Part shown: positions 21,460 to 33,990 of the stretch, piece by piece
Numbering within the stretch: position 1 is the stretch's first letter
Layout of the letters: every line of letters starts with the position of its first letter
Assembly (NCBI GenBank): GCA_036936605.1
Contig: JAUPFV010000001.1
Span: 251,189,981-251,253,980 of the forward strand
Reading direction: 5' to 3'
From: Limnanthes douglasii subsp. nivea
Taxonomy: Eukaryota; Streptophyta; Magnoliopsida; Brassicales; Limnanthaceae
Length of the DNA stretch: 64,000 nt
Notes under the pieces: model-generated
The model's database searches: none
Told to the model about the DNA's origin: nothing
The model's input: the letters and a program-made list of their open reading frames with translations, nothing else
Program-made: the position numbers and the translations under genes

Positions 21460-23800
21460 AACTAACAAATGAAGAAAAATAACAAAACAACAAAAATTCG
21501 TAGTCAGGAAAGAATGCAAGAGTAAGTGGTAAACCAAAACCAAAACCAAACAGGGACCATCTTGGTTAGACCAACTGCACACTCTAGAAGAATCAAATGT
21601 AACAAAATGAATTTAGTAAAAATAGGGAAATGATAGACCACGCAATCTTAGTTCTCATTAAACAGAAGCATAAATCATCTTGTATACGATACGAGACATC
21701 AGAGACCGAGTTTGGAGGGAGCCAAAGATTCTGTAATTTCTTTCAACCTAAATATTGTAAATGGCATCATCAAACAAAACCCGTCATTTGTGTCGTAAGC
21801 TAGAGGAAGGGGGGGCATTTAGAAGTCTTCATGAGCCAAGAGGGTCTATTAGAGTTATTATGGTAGGGTATCCCAAGCTTGTAACATGCGAATTCCCTCT
21901 GGAGAAGTTACAATCAAAGAGGATAAGATTGATAGTTTCATTGGCGGAATTTCAGATAACGCAGGAAGGGTGAGTAGTAATACCCCAACATGGAAGCTTA
22001 TCGCGGGTTGTTAGCTTTCCATAGATGGTAAGCCAGAATATGAAAGAATGATGCAAAATATTAAGTTTATTCCAAACTAACCCCGCTCATCCGACACAAG
22101 GATGGGCGTTTGGATGTCTTTGTATGTGTCTTCTATCATGAATTTGTGGGATCCAGCCTTAGCAGTCCACTAGTTGATGTCATTAAAGAGAACTCTTGGA
22201 GAAAGAGTGGAGAGAATAGTCTTGCAAATTTACAAGATATTGCTTGTGTTTCTAGCACTAACAGATCTCTTGTTGAAAGGCTAAGTACAACGTTCATCAG
22301 TGATAAAGTCAAAAACTTTGAAATTCTTACCCAACCTTGAGTTGTAAATGATAATTGGTCTGCAGTGAGAAGTAAAAGAGGTGGTGAGCAGCCAGGGTTC
22401 AAACCATAAGGAGGTATTTTTATTGTTTCCATGACGACCAACATAAGAGAGGTATTTAAAGGTCCAAGAGCCAATATGAACGATAATATTATGAAGAAGG
22501 GGACGATAATCTGTATGAGATAGTTGGCTAGTTAGTAGATGAACTCCCAGGTATTTGAATGGGAGATAGCCAACCTTGACTCAGAAAGGTTGATGAAGTC
22601 AAGCTTGAGAGTGGGGTCGATCCCAGATAGGCAAATATGTCTTTTATCAAGACTAACTTGGAGCCTTAAGAGTATAAAGAAGTCGTTCAGACCTTCTTTG
22701 ATAAGAAGAATGGAGTTAATATTGACATGGCGGAAGATCATAAAGTCGTCCACAAAACAAAGGTTGACAATTTTAAGTTTATGACACTTTAAATGGAATT
22801 TAAATTTAAGATCGATGCTATTTTTCTTGAAGATGTCACTGAGGACTTGCATGACGAGAATGAAAAGAAAAGGTGAGAGGGGATCACATTGTCTGAGCCC
22901 TTTTCTCTTAAGAAATTAGTCCAGTAGGATCATTATTAAGATTGATGTTATAAGAGGGAGTAGAAATATATTGGATAATCCAAGTGATCATTAGTTTTGA
23001 GAAGTCCATAGAGACAAGGTTGTCAAACATAAGGTGTCATCTAATATTGTTAAAATATTTCATCAAGTCAATTTTCAGAGCGACTCTCTTGGCTTTGGAG
23101 GCCCGTTAAGTAACTCTTTGAGAAGATGGTGTTACCGGAGATGTTCCTACCGGATACAAATGATAATTGGGAATTTTCAATCAAGTAGAGAAATGAGTCT
23201 TTGATTATGTTGGCCAAGATCTTAGAGATGGTTTTGTAAATAATATTGCATAATGGAATGGGAAAGATATTAGAGACGTATATAAGGTAGTCAGTTTTCG
23301 GGATGAATGAAATGAAAGTGGTGTTCCAATAATGATCTATTTTGTTTAAGTTAAAGAAATCGAGAACACCATTGTAAATGTCGTTGCCCGTGATGGTTCA
23401 TGAATTTTTAAAAAAACTAGAATTAAAACATTGGGACCAAGTGACTTGTTGCTGCTGATATTGAAGATATCATCTTTAATTTTATCGAGGCTAATCAGAT
23501 GAGTCATAAAGGACTTGTCCGAGTAGTTTATCCTCGACGAGATGACGGAGGAGACTCTGGATAGACTTGGATATCCAAGAAGATGTCTGGTTCCAAGAAT
23601 TGATTTGAAGTGACTAACCAAGATATTAGAAATATCAGAAGGAATAATGATTAAATCACTGCAGTTGTTCATGATTGAGGTAATTTTATTACGCAGCCGA
23701 TGATTTTTTATGTTGTTATGGAAGAATTTGGTATTCATATCCTCAAGATTAAGCCAATTTTCTCTGGATTTATACTTGAAATAAAAACAGCCACATATTT
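21460..23800 (-). mobile_element. L1-type LINE, family I copy 3 (5'-truncated ORF2 remnant)
   Basis: Minus strand, high to low: SRENWLNLEDMNTKFFHNNI (about 23,790-23,700) and HLLGYPSLSRVSSVI, corresponding to the linker before RT. RT sequence runs through LPDNCS-like decayed regions to LKIVNLCFVDDFMIF (about 22,740-22,790), with a FVDD active site. Then LTWEF-type thumb sequence, AGLVWNKLNI near 22,070-22,100, and a zf-RVT/C-terminal block (RHSFIFWLTIYGKLTTRDKL, VERNYRIFGS) down to about 21,700. ORF1, the endonuclease and the leader are missing, so it is 5'-truncated near 23,800. Stops and indels are frequent. The 3' border is uncertain, about 21,420-21,470. Confidence 0.75.
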
Positions 23801-25519
23801 TTGATGTATTGATTCGTTTAACTCATAAATAATCCAAGAGGTAATGATTATTCATTAAAATCTTACACTGCGTTTGACAAGCATTATGGTTCCTCGATGA
23901 TCATATCATCCTAAATACATACACTATTGTATTCATTTTTTCTATACTTCTAATCACAATATTGGGGAGATAACTTCAGCATCGCTAGCTGATTGTTCTA
24001 TCTCCATTCTCGGCTAAAAAACCGTTAGGTCCATCTAATTCATGGGTTGCTTGCCCTATAAGATGGAGCTACTACAGGATCATTTGTCCACAACAACAAA
24101 ACATTTAAGATACTTGTCATTTTTTGTGCATAAAGTAGAGTCTTGAGTCTCTATATGGAGTTTTAGGATGTTTAGAAAAAGGGTTTGGCTCTCATCCATG
24201 CATAGTAAAAAAATCTCCCATGGTACAGGATTTCATGGAAAGGGTGAATGTTGTGCATAAAATCATGGCATATCCGAACATACCATAGTTGTTGTAAGAT
24301 GAATAAATATCATGGTGTATCAATTTCAAAGTAGTCTTTTTACACATGTATAAATTACCAGATCATAAATTAAACTCTCACAAACCCAAGACGATTACAA
24401 CTCTCAATCTATTTGTTTACAAACTTTAGATCTTCGAGGGAAGTGACGATGTAGCTTAGCCTCTTGTAAGTCTAGAGTTTTGTCATTCTCTTCTAGGAAA
24501 AACTTAAATAAGAAATAGTCTTCCATATTAGCCATGTATTCTTTTTAGCTGTATACACCCTCTATATAATTTGCATTTGCTTTAACTTGGACTACCGGCA
24601 GTTTATGTCGTAGTAAGTACTCTGTTAGGAACTTGCACAAAGGTTTAAGGGTGTCATTTATAGTGTTAGAAGACATTAGAATTTCATGGTCTAAGAAATC
24701 AAAGTTTGAGATTGATTTAATTGATATAGAGAATGATTGTCTGAATTTCAGTCACGTTTTTTCGAGGAATATAAGATATGACAATGAGTCAAGATTGTAG
24801 TTGGGATGTTAGGTTGAGGAATGAGCGTTCAGTTATTGAGGTTAAAATAAAATCCAAGAGGGTTTAGGTAGTTCAAGAGGTAACTAATAGTATGATGGTT
24901 AGGGCAGTGGAAAGATAGGCTTCTATTGTTAATCGATGGACCCACAGGGATCAGAGGATGGTTGTATGATATTATAGTGGTATTAGAGAGGAGATAGGCC
25001 TTATACCTTCTAGTTTTGGATATAAGGTCCATTATTTTAACCGTATAGTATATTTCGTACGCAAGTTAGGCCCATGAAAATAGATACACGAGTTGGCAAA
25101 TATCGATTAGCCACGGTGAGGGTTAGAAGAAGAATTGTTACTCGAGTTTTAAAAATGGGTGTAAGGGTTTTCTATTGTTGAGCCTTTCAAAAAAATAGGT
25201 CCAATGAGGTTGGGTATACTAGGTTGATGTTTGAGTTTATGTTTTTTGGGCTTTGAATGACTGGTCCAACTGAGTTTTTTTGAATAGTTAAAGGGTCTCG
25301 TTGGAGCTGCTACTCGAGAAATAAAGTTGGTTTAGTGGCTAAGCCATGTGGACTAGGTGGTAAACTAGTTGGTGGATGGAAGTTATACAGTCATGGGACA
25401 GATAAGCCCAAACCAAAACAAAATAAGACAAAGATGGAACATAAGTGATGGTACTTGAGGTTTTAAACCACTGTCGAAGAAGGGTCGCCAACGAATGACC
25501 AAAGGTCATGTCGGACGGG
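23801..25519. other. Unassigned stretch with a decayed coding-like segment
   Basis: No transposon domain or intact frame is recognised. The minus strand around 24,740-24,430 gives a protein-like run (ILMSSNTINDTLKPLCKFL, LLRHKLPVVQVKANANYI, MANMEDYFLFKFFLEEN) with one stop. Its composition looks coding rather than random, but I cannot name a family. Open frames at 24,829-25,032 and 25,339-25,560 (minus) are short and unsupported. Confidence 0.3.
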
Positions 25520-26573
25520 GAGTTTGTCGTCAATACCCAACTAGTAGTTATTCGGTTCATCTTTCATATGACGTTGTGCAACCGTGATTTCCTTTATACA
25601 GAGCGCATCCATTGTTGAATAATAGGTTATCGACGCAACCTGGTCCGTCCTAAGCGGAGCACGGTCATCGTCTAATAAGTTACATGATACTAAGAGATTG
25701 AGCATCAATCAACTCCAACATCCCAACTTGGAGCAGCATAAGGTCTACTATTATGGTTTCAACACCTCTCATCAGAAAAAATAAGCCTTCCTATAAATGA
25801 GAAATGGATGACAGAAATAAAATTTGTCAAATTTTTATACAAAAAGTCACACGATAAAAAGAATAATAAAAAAATTATTTAAGAGACCAAAAATTAGTTT
25901 CTGAAACTTTTACAAGCGATGTGATATTTTTACTAGATTTGGCAATGTTAAGCGCATTCAAGGACCATACAAACCGTTAAGAAAAAAGAAAGAAAATATA
26001 CCAAATTTAATACAAATGTATATAAGAAGAAAATATTTATTATTATAACAACAAATACTGAGATTGAGTTCGTCGACAATACCCAACTAATAGTTATTCG
26101 GTTCATCTTTCATATGACGTTGTGCAACCGTGATTTCCTTTATACAGAGCGCATCCATCGTTGAATAATAGCTTATCGACGCAGCTTGGTCCGTCCTAAG
26201 CAGAGCACGGTCATCGTTCGATAAGTTACATGATACTAAGAGATTGAGCATCAATCAAATCCAACATCCCAACTTGGAACAATATAAGGTCTACAACTAT
26301 GGTTTCAACACCTCTCATCAGAAAAAATAAACCTTCCGATAAATGATGAATGGATGACATAAAAATAAAAATTTTCGAATTTTTATGCAAAAACTTATAG
26401 GGCAAAGGAATAATAGAAAAATTGTTTAAGATATAAAAAATTAGTTTATGAAACTTTTACCAACGTGTGATATTTTTACTAGATTTGGCAATGTTAAGCG
26501 CATGAAAATGGACCATACAAACCGTTAAAAAAATAAAATATACTAAATTTAATACAAACCTATATAAAAAGAA

Positions 26574-26605
<32 letters not shown>
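25520..26605. repeat. 546-bp tandem duplication
   Basis: Unit 1 (25,520-26,065) and unit 2 (26,066-about 26,605) are direct, head-to-tail copies. Shared runs include CAATACCCAACTA, GACGTTGTGCAACCGTGATT and TAAGTTACATGATACTAAGA. Substitutions are scattered, so the duplication is not very recent. Unit 2 ends in an expanded ATT microsatellite (about 26,575-26,605) where unit 1 has only a short TTATTATTAT run. No coding content is visible. Confidence 0.85.
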
Positions 26606-27320
26606 TAAAGAGAATCCGAATTTTGAGCTACCATAATGTTATACGATTAATAGTTTCAGAGTCAAAGTTGCATTTTTTCGAACTTAAACCGATCAGGTAA
26701 GAATATTTTCTCCCGTCATAGAATTGCTAAGTTCGGATACCCATCCGTTGGATTACTTATTCAACTGTTATTTTGTTATACGATGTTATCATTGTTTTAG
26801 GATTTTTTTAAATAATAATAATTGATATACTATTTTAAATAATATTAAATCAGTGCATTTTCATAAGATTCGGGTTGCACCTAAAATTTTTAGAACTCAC
26901 GAGCCGACGGAATTCTAATTGATAATTGATCTTGAAAGCATAATACATTCCACAAAAAATAATAGTATCGGTCTCCTAATTTTTCAGATTAGTGCAAGTT
27001 TGGATAAAATTGTCTATCTTTAGATGGAAAACTTTGAACAGACAACAAAAGAGACACGACGAAGGTGGTGGCTACGACGTAGAAAAGATAAAAATCTGCA
27101 ATAAATTACGTGACCCAGAAAGAGGTACGAACATGCAGAACTCAACGGTGGTAGTCGTTGCGAAAATTGCACGAATCAGTGTATTGACCGACAAATACAT
27201 GACGATGATAGATTTGAGATTGAACACTTTTGTTCTTAGTGAGAAAAAGAATAGTCGTGAATGGACTTTACATACTACTGAATTATTTACATTTCTATTT
27301 CTATTTTGTTCATAATTGAT
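26606..27320. other. Unassigned AT-rich stretch
   Basis: I see no element domain here. A plus-strand frame of 107 codons at 26,992-27,315 exists, but it has no recognisable motif and the composition looks like chance. The stretch borders the abrupt 3' edge of LINE family I copy 2. Confidence 0.35.
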
Positions 27321-30300
27321 GCGGAATATTGAATTTATTCCAAACTAACCCCGCTCATCCATTGGCAGGGACAGGCTTTCGAAGAGCGTTGTACGTATCC
27401 TTAATTGTGAAGGTGACGTGTTCTGTCTTTGCCGTCCAGAAAGGAACATCCCTCATTAAATTGTTAGGAGGGGAGAGGGCAAGGATAATCCTGTGGATTT
27501 CGATCAGGTGGTTATGACTTCTGGCTCTCGCCGATCTCAGGTTGGTAGGCCAATTCCATTCACCGTTGCGGATAATGTCGGAGACTTTTAGGTTGTTTCC
27601 TAATCTGGAGTCTCTGATTAGATCCTCTCCATAGTGAATTGAGAGCGGAAGGGGGAGGAGCCAAGGGTCGTGCCAAAGGGAAGTGTTCAAGCCATTCCCG
27701 ATAGCTACCCTGTACAGATTACGAGCCACTGGCCGAAGTCGGAGGATTTTCCTCCAGATCCAAGAAGAAGAAGAAGAGGCAATAGAAATTTCCCAAAAAC
27801 TTTTATTTTTTATCTTTTCAGTTCTAATCCAATCACACCAAATTGAGTGATTTTTATTACTAACAATAGACCATAGGTGTTTTAGGACGGCCGCCTGATT
27901 CCAGATTTTTAAATCTAGGATTCCAAGGCCGCTCTCTTTATAAGGAGTGGATACTGTACACTAGGCTACTTTAGCCCCATGAATCTTCATTGACAAACCA
28001 GACCATAAGAAACGACGAAGATACTGGGTTAGCTCCTTAATTATCCTAGAAGGAAGAATAAAAATCGAAGACCAGTAAACCTGTCCCGCAAACAGGACCG
28101 ATTTGATTAGTTGGAGCCTACCCGCATAAGAGAGATGCTTAGTAGTCCAAGAATCAATTCGGGAAGTGATTCTATGCAGAAGAGGGCGACAGTCTGAATG
28201 AGTAAGTCTCCCCGTAATGAGGGGAACCCCCAGGTACTTTACAGGTAGAGTGCCTTCAGGGAAATTCATGATAGAGATAAGGTTTGACCGGAGAGGTTGC
28301 TCAATTCCAGAGAAGAAAATATGACTTTTCAAAGGATTAACTTTGAGGCCAGAGAGGAAGTAGAACTCTTCCAGTGCATCCTTAATGAGATTGAGGGAAA
28401 GAGGATCGACATGGCAGAAAATCATTAGATCGTCTACAAAACAGAGATTTATAATTTCCTGCCTATGGCATTTCCAATGAAAACGGAAATTCCCGTCTTT
28501 GCTTTTCTCTTTGAGGATGCGTGAGAGTACTTGCATAACAAGTACGAAGAGGAAAGGGGAGAGAGGGTCCCCCTGTCTGAGGCCTTTTTTCCCTTTGAAG
28601 TTTCCCTGAAGGTCACCATTGATAATTATAGAGTAAGTCGGAGAAGAAATGCAATTGATGATCCAAGTGATCATCTTCTCGGGAAATTGCATTGCCACTA
28701 AAATGTCTAGAACGAGGTGCCATCGAACATTGTCGAAAGCTTTCATTATATCAATTTTAAGGGCAACCCTTTTTCCACGACCATTTTTGTTATATCCTTT
28801 AAGAAGATCCTGCGAGAGGAGGATATTATCAGATATGCTTCTTCCCGGAACGAACGCTGACTGGGAGGGGTCGACTAGGTAGGGAAAATATACTTTGATT
28901 CTATTGGCCAGAATTTTAGAGATAATTTTATAGACCACATTGCAAAGTGCGATGGGTCTGAAATCCGATGGCAAAGAAGAAGAATCAATTTTTGGGATAA
29001 GGGCTATGGAGGTTGCATTCCAAGAATCAGATAAGGTTCCGGATAGGAAAAACTCTTGGACTCCCTTACATATGTCCGATCCCACTATGTTCCACGAGGA
29101 TTTGAAAAAACTGGAATTATAACCGTCCGGGCCAGAAAACTTATCGCTATCAATACTGAAAAGAGCCTCTTTAATTTCGGACTAAGAGATTTCTCTGATC
29201 ATAGACTCCTTGTCCAGGTTGGTAACATGAGTGGAAATCAGAGAGGAGACTTTTTCGAGGCCTGGGTAGAAGGCAGAATGCTTAGTACCCAGAGAATCCT
29301 CAAAGAAATTCACGAAAACGTTGGAGACGTTAGCCGGCGAGGAGACAATATCTCCTTGCTTATTTGTTATCGAAATAATTTTATTGCGAAAGAGCCGGGC
29401 TTTAATACTTTTGTGAAAGTATTTGGTGTTTCTGTCTCCCAATTTGATCCAATTTTCTCTAGATTTTTGTTTAAGGAAAGATTCCTCCGCTCGACTAAGG
29501 AAAATAAAGGCTGCAGAAGCCTCATTTTCCTTGGTGATTAGAAGAGGGTTCATAGGGTCGTTGGCTAAAGAAGATTGGGTCTCAAACAAGACTTTTTGGG
29601 AATTTGAGGTCCTCAAGGAGATGTCGCTAAACTCCTTACGGTTTAGAGAAGCTAGATCGAATTGCAATCGAGCTAGCTTTTCGGAGACCAACCTCATACC
29701 AGAGGCTGAGGAAGGAGAATTCCAGCTCGATGAGACAATGTCCTTGTAGTGGGGATGGGATTGCCACATATTGAAGAATCGAAAGGGTTTTTTCCTCCTC
29801 GGCCGAGGAAGCCCAAGATTGAGAGTGACAGTTGTGTGGTCAGACGTTCGGAGGTAGCCAAAATGGACTTTAGACATAGGGAAGAGATCATCCCAATCCG
29901 GGCTGACCAGGACTCGGTCTATTTTAGAAAGTATTGGACGGGCCGGTTGCTTGTTAATCCAGGTGAAAGGGGACCCAGTAGATCGAAGATCACTGAGTTC
30001 GCATTGATAACAGCAATTATTGAAATCCTCGATTGACGATGACCAATTATCCGAGGAGCCCATACGTTCATCGGGATGACGGATTGCATTATAATATCCA
30101 AGGGAAACCCATGGGATGTGGGTATCTATCTTGGAGATGTTAATGAGGTCATTCTAGAGAGGAATGTGGTCCTTTGCTTCATTGAAAGCATAGATAGCCG
30201 TGAGCTTAAAAGAAGCTCGGAAGTTATGGCATTTAGCTAAGCAATGAATGAATTGCGGGGAATGAGAAATTTTAGTTATCGAGATTACATTTGGGTTCTA

Positions 30301-30516
30301 GAGAATCCAAATTCTACCTAAGGGGTGGGTTGAGTGGTTAGTTATAACATGCCAAAAAGGGGTCATTTGATTAAGGATGAAGTCTACTTTGTGAATTTGG
30401 ACTTTAGTTTCAACCAAGACAATTAAACAGATATGATTACTGAAAATAAAATCGGCAACGTCTTTTTGCCTGACCGGGTCATTTAGACCTCTCACATTCC
30501 ATGATGCAATATTCAT
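27321..30516 (-). pseudogene. LINE family I copy 2 ORF2, five point stops and no 3' end
   Basis: One continuous reading frame from MNIASWNVRGLND to the truncation, with TAG at codon 73 (30,298-30,300), TAG near 30,167, TAG near 29,182, TAG near 27,961 and TGA near 27,355. Four of the five fall on Trp codons of copy 1 or of the family pattern. Endonuclease: LVETK is present, but the catalytic GDFNAI has become GYYNAI, removing the metal-binding Asp. RT (27,961-29,085 is open for 374 codons): LIPKIDSSS, FRPIALCN, SAFVPGR, KAFDNVRW, GLRQGDPLSP, and FVDD instead of FADD at 28,430-28,444. A zf-RVT start follows. It is dead as it stands, but relatively well preserved. Confidence 0.85.
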
Positions 30517-30540
30517 AAGAAAAAAAAAACTTACAGTGCG

Positions 30541-32943
30541 TTAGTCGCTGACCCCGTCGGGGGGAAATACCATTAAGCCTTTGCCCTTAGCCTGGTCTGT
30601 GCAGGCCCTTTTGGGTGGGGAGTCAACTTCCTCTCCAGCCTCCACCTCCTGGTCCTCGCTTATGGATGGAAGACGGGATTCTACCCCATTCTCAGGCACA
30701 AATTCAGAGGGATCTTCCTCAGAGGATGAGATGTCAACAAGGAGGAAAGAAATCCTGATAGGGCCCCTTTTGCACTGACGGGTCGGATGCCCAAAGATTT
30801 TGCAGTTTTCACACTGGGGAGGGAGTCCATGATATTCAAAAGAAACCGAGATGGATTTTCCTCTAATCTTGAAGGATAGCTCGGTTCGAATAGGGGCCCC
30901 TGCTTTGATCTTTATACAAATGCAAGCAAATCGAAGTTTTTCCCTTCGTTCCGTCTGGAGATCCACATAAAGAGGGGTACCGATAACAGAGCTGATGTTG
31001 CTAAAGCCCTCTGCTGTCCATAACTCCAGAGGAAGATTAAAGACCTTGACCCATATTGGGATTTCATTGAGGGGGTCTTTTATTAGGGAGGTTAAGGGTT
31101 CCCAAAGCTTCAATAGCATTAAATTACCTCCGAAATGCCAAGGAGCCTCTTCCAGCACTCTTTTGGCCATCGCCTCAAATCCAAATTTGAAAAGAAAATA
31201 ACCCTCAGGCAGGGGCTTGAATTCCATAAGACCGTATCTTTTCGAACGAGAATCCACATTTGCTTTCAAAAAAACCAGGTTGGAAGGTTGATTTAGAAAA
31301 TAACTTGAGAGGCAAGCCTTCCATGACTCTGGAGCGCCAAGGGCTGAGTCGTTCATGATGAAATCTTCTCCCACTTTTTCCATATGGCTAATGCCGATTA
31401 CCATCAGGGATCGATTATCACTATAACCTGCTATGATACTTGCAAAAGATAGGATAGAGGATGGTTTAGATAAAGAGTTTGAATTTGATATACCTCTTGA
31501 AAGCTCTGTTCGGGAATTTAGAGAGGGAGGATTTGCTTGTGCCAGCTTGAATTTTCTTCCTTTTGGCCCTCTTCCCGCGTTTCCGAAATTCCGGATAATA
31601 GAATGGTTGTTATCCATTTTACCCCTACCTAATAATCATTTGCTCGAAGTTTGGCCCGGTTTAGAAATGGACAGAATTTGGGTGGGCCCGATTATTTTTG
31701 AGACTCGGCCCAAGGGGAAATCCTTTTTTGATTGATTCAATTTACTGGGCTGATTTTGAAAACCAGGCCTTGAACCCAGCCCAACTTGAGGTCCAAAAAA
31801 GGGACCAGCTCGAGAGTCTGCAGCAGAGAGGCCCAAAGAAACAGGCCTAGAGACCAGCCCATCAGAACAGACTGCTCTAGGGCCCAGGGAACTTGAAACA
31901 GGGGGGAGGTGACCTGTCGATCAAGAAAAGGAAAGACACCCCTGCTCTTTCTCTCTAGCTGTGAAGAGGAAGAGAGGTCGATACTCTCTATAGCTCCCGA
32001 TATAGACAGTCCTTCTCCAGCTCGATTTGGGACAGAGCACGACGATCCGCCAGCCCGATCAGAGCCAGATCGGAGCGCTCCGGACGGAGACCAGCCCTTT
32101 GAAGAACTGAGCGGAGACGATCCAGGATGACGATTTCGATTCAGGTAAGAGCTTTCTCCTTTGAATTCGTGTTGTGCCCTGAGTGCAGGAGAGAAGGCTT
32201 CGACAGGGTTAGGGACGGACAATGGCGGACTGCCTGATCTAGTCCCATAGGACATCAACTGATTCTTCGAGAAATCCGACGACAGGGCTCCTTCAAACTC
32301 GGCTGAGGGGTTTGATTTGCTTGAGGAGGGGGAGGCATAGGCCAGGATTGGCTGGTTTCACTGGTTCTCGACTTCAAGGGTACTCGGAAGGATCTGACCG
32401 GAAAGAGGAGTCTTTGGAGAGTTACGGAGAAGATTGCTGAGTCCCAATGCCTCAGAGAGGGCGACACAGTCAGGGAGGGGGGGAGGGGAGCTCTCCAATT
32501 TAAGCCACCAAGTTCTCGTAGAACTCGGACGAAGGGGGGCAGCGGTTTGGTGGGTTGAGACAGGTTTCCAGACGCGAGGGGCTGATACTGGAAGAGGCTG
32601 ATGAAAACTTGATGATGGGAAGTACGCTTTGGGTGGTCTCAGAGGGAATGAAAGATTGGGGCTCGATCAGAGAAGGAGATTGGAAGATGATATGGCCTTG
32701 GCCAGACTCCATGTGGTGTCTGGCCAAAGCAAGGGAATTTTTCACATAAGATTCGTGAAGAGCTGAGATATGGTGGGAGTTTTGGGAGTGGGTAGAGGCT
32801 TGAGATGATGAGGCTACAGGGGCAATGGTCAGGGGGAGAGGAGGCTCGGGCTCGCAGGGAAATGCGGCTAGGGAGGAAGAGAACTCTTGAGTACGAATGG
32901 GCGAACAGATACCAGGGAGGGTCGAAATCTTGGAAGGGGTCAT
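30541..32943 (-). pseudogene. LINE family I copy 2 ORF1, N-terminal half broken
   Basis: Start chosen at MTPSKISTLPGICSP (32,943); an in-frame Met at 33,141 is further upstream and less LINE-like. The Ser/Pro-rich N-terminal part carries several stops between 32,500 and 31,636. From 31,617 to the stop it is open for 358 codons: SIIRNFGNAGRGPKGRKFK, a DUF4283-type domain (PWHFGGNLMLLKLW, IPIWVKVFNLPLELWT, GTPLYVDLQTERREK), a CCHC knuckle CENCKIFGHPTRQC at about 30,817-30,775, and an acidic tail ending near PPDGVSD. The intact C-terminal half is a good reference for copy 1, whose frame is cut by a TAA at the matching GYFLFKF site. Confidence 0.8.
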
Positions 32944-33990
32944 GGTGCCTACTAGGATCAGTAGGTAAATTTTTTTATTTGTTTGAGATATATGATGGAT
33001 TGAGCTTGAAATGATTTTGTGATTTGCTTGGGTGATGAGGTTATAGGTAGAGAGGATCTGGTATGTATATAGAGAGATGTGAGAAGGCTGGCTTGAGAGT
33101 ACATGGGTAGGATGCTGATGTTTCGACTTTGAAACCTGCATTTGAAAGAATAGGGTAGTGCTAGGGGAGACAAGATAGGAGATAGGGAATGCAGTGTTTA
33201 GGTTAGATAGTTTGACCTTAGGTGCTAGAGACCAGAAATGCTTGTTTAAGCTTTGAGGTTTTAAAAGGAGGGTACATGGGAAGAAAGTGGATTTGGAGCT
33301 TTCCCAAAATAGGATAGTGAGACAGAGTAGCTGGTGAAAATTCTTGGGAGGAGGGTTAATGAGGTGGAGACTTTTAGACAGAGAGAGCCTTAGAAGGGGA
33401 CTAGACTGGGGAACAGAGATTGGTAAGAAACCCTTAGTTTGGTTCGAGCAACTAGAAAGTATAGAATACCTTTGGTTTGAGAACTAGAGATAAGTTTAGG
33501 GAGAGAGAGAGAGACAAATGGTGATTTTTGTTTTGGTTTTTTTCCTGATGACAAAATCTGCTTGCTTGACACAGGTCTTGAGTCCAAGAGTGAAGAGGAT
33601 TGATTGAGAGGGATGGATCAAGTTGGAAACCTTGGAGATGCCATGAAATCTGATGGAGGCTTCCAAGGAGTCATTTATCAGACTGGAAAGAGAATCCATA
33701 GAGACCAGGGGACTGAGGATAAGAAGGACTATCTTGCTTGAACCACTGAGTATACATGGAGCAGCTACCAAAAGACAGACTTGATGGATTTGACATCTTG
33801 GGATGGAGATAAAACTGGATGGTGAAAATTTTCATATCCCAATAGACCATTTCCGAGCAAGATAGAGAGGGGAGAGGAAACTAATAGAGCTGGCCATCAA
33901 TCAAATGGATATTTCTCCATTGATTTAGGATTCACCAAGAACCAGAGAAGAACAAAGTTACAGTTAGGTATTAGAAAGTAGGAGATAGGG

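Larger units (their letters stand above)
27321..33990 (-). mobile_element. L1-type LINE, family I copy 2 (long 5' leader, 3'-truncated)
   Basis: On the minus strand: a roughly 1 kb CT-rich leader (33,990-32,944), ORF1 (32,943-30,541), a 24-base gap, and ORF2 (30,516-27,321). ORF2 stops abruptly after AATTCAATATTCCGC inside zf-RVT; copy 1 continues GACATTCC. The rest of ORF2, the 3' region and the A tail are absent. LINE insertions normally begin at the 3' end, so loss of that end points to a later deletion or to internal priming. ORF2 has no frameshift and only a handful of point stops, so this copy is younger than copies 3 and 4. The 5' border near 33,990-34,020 is estimated. Confidence 0.85.

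Noticed and set aside
26992..27315. Plus-strand open frame of 107 codons
   Set aside because: No recognisable motif, no conserved partner, and it sits in unassigned AT-rich sequence. Length alone does not support a gene.
28649..29749. Several plus-strand frames of 60-160 codons
   Set aside because: All lie antisense to the well-supported LINE ORF2 on the minus strand.
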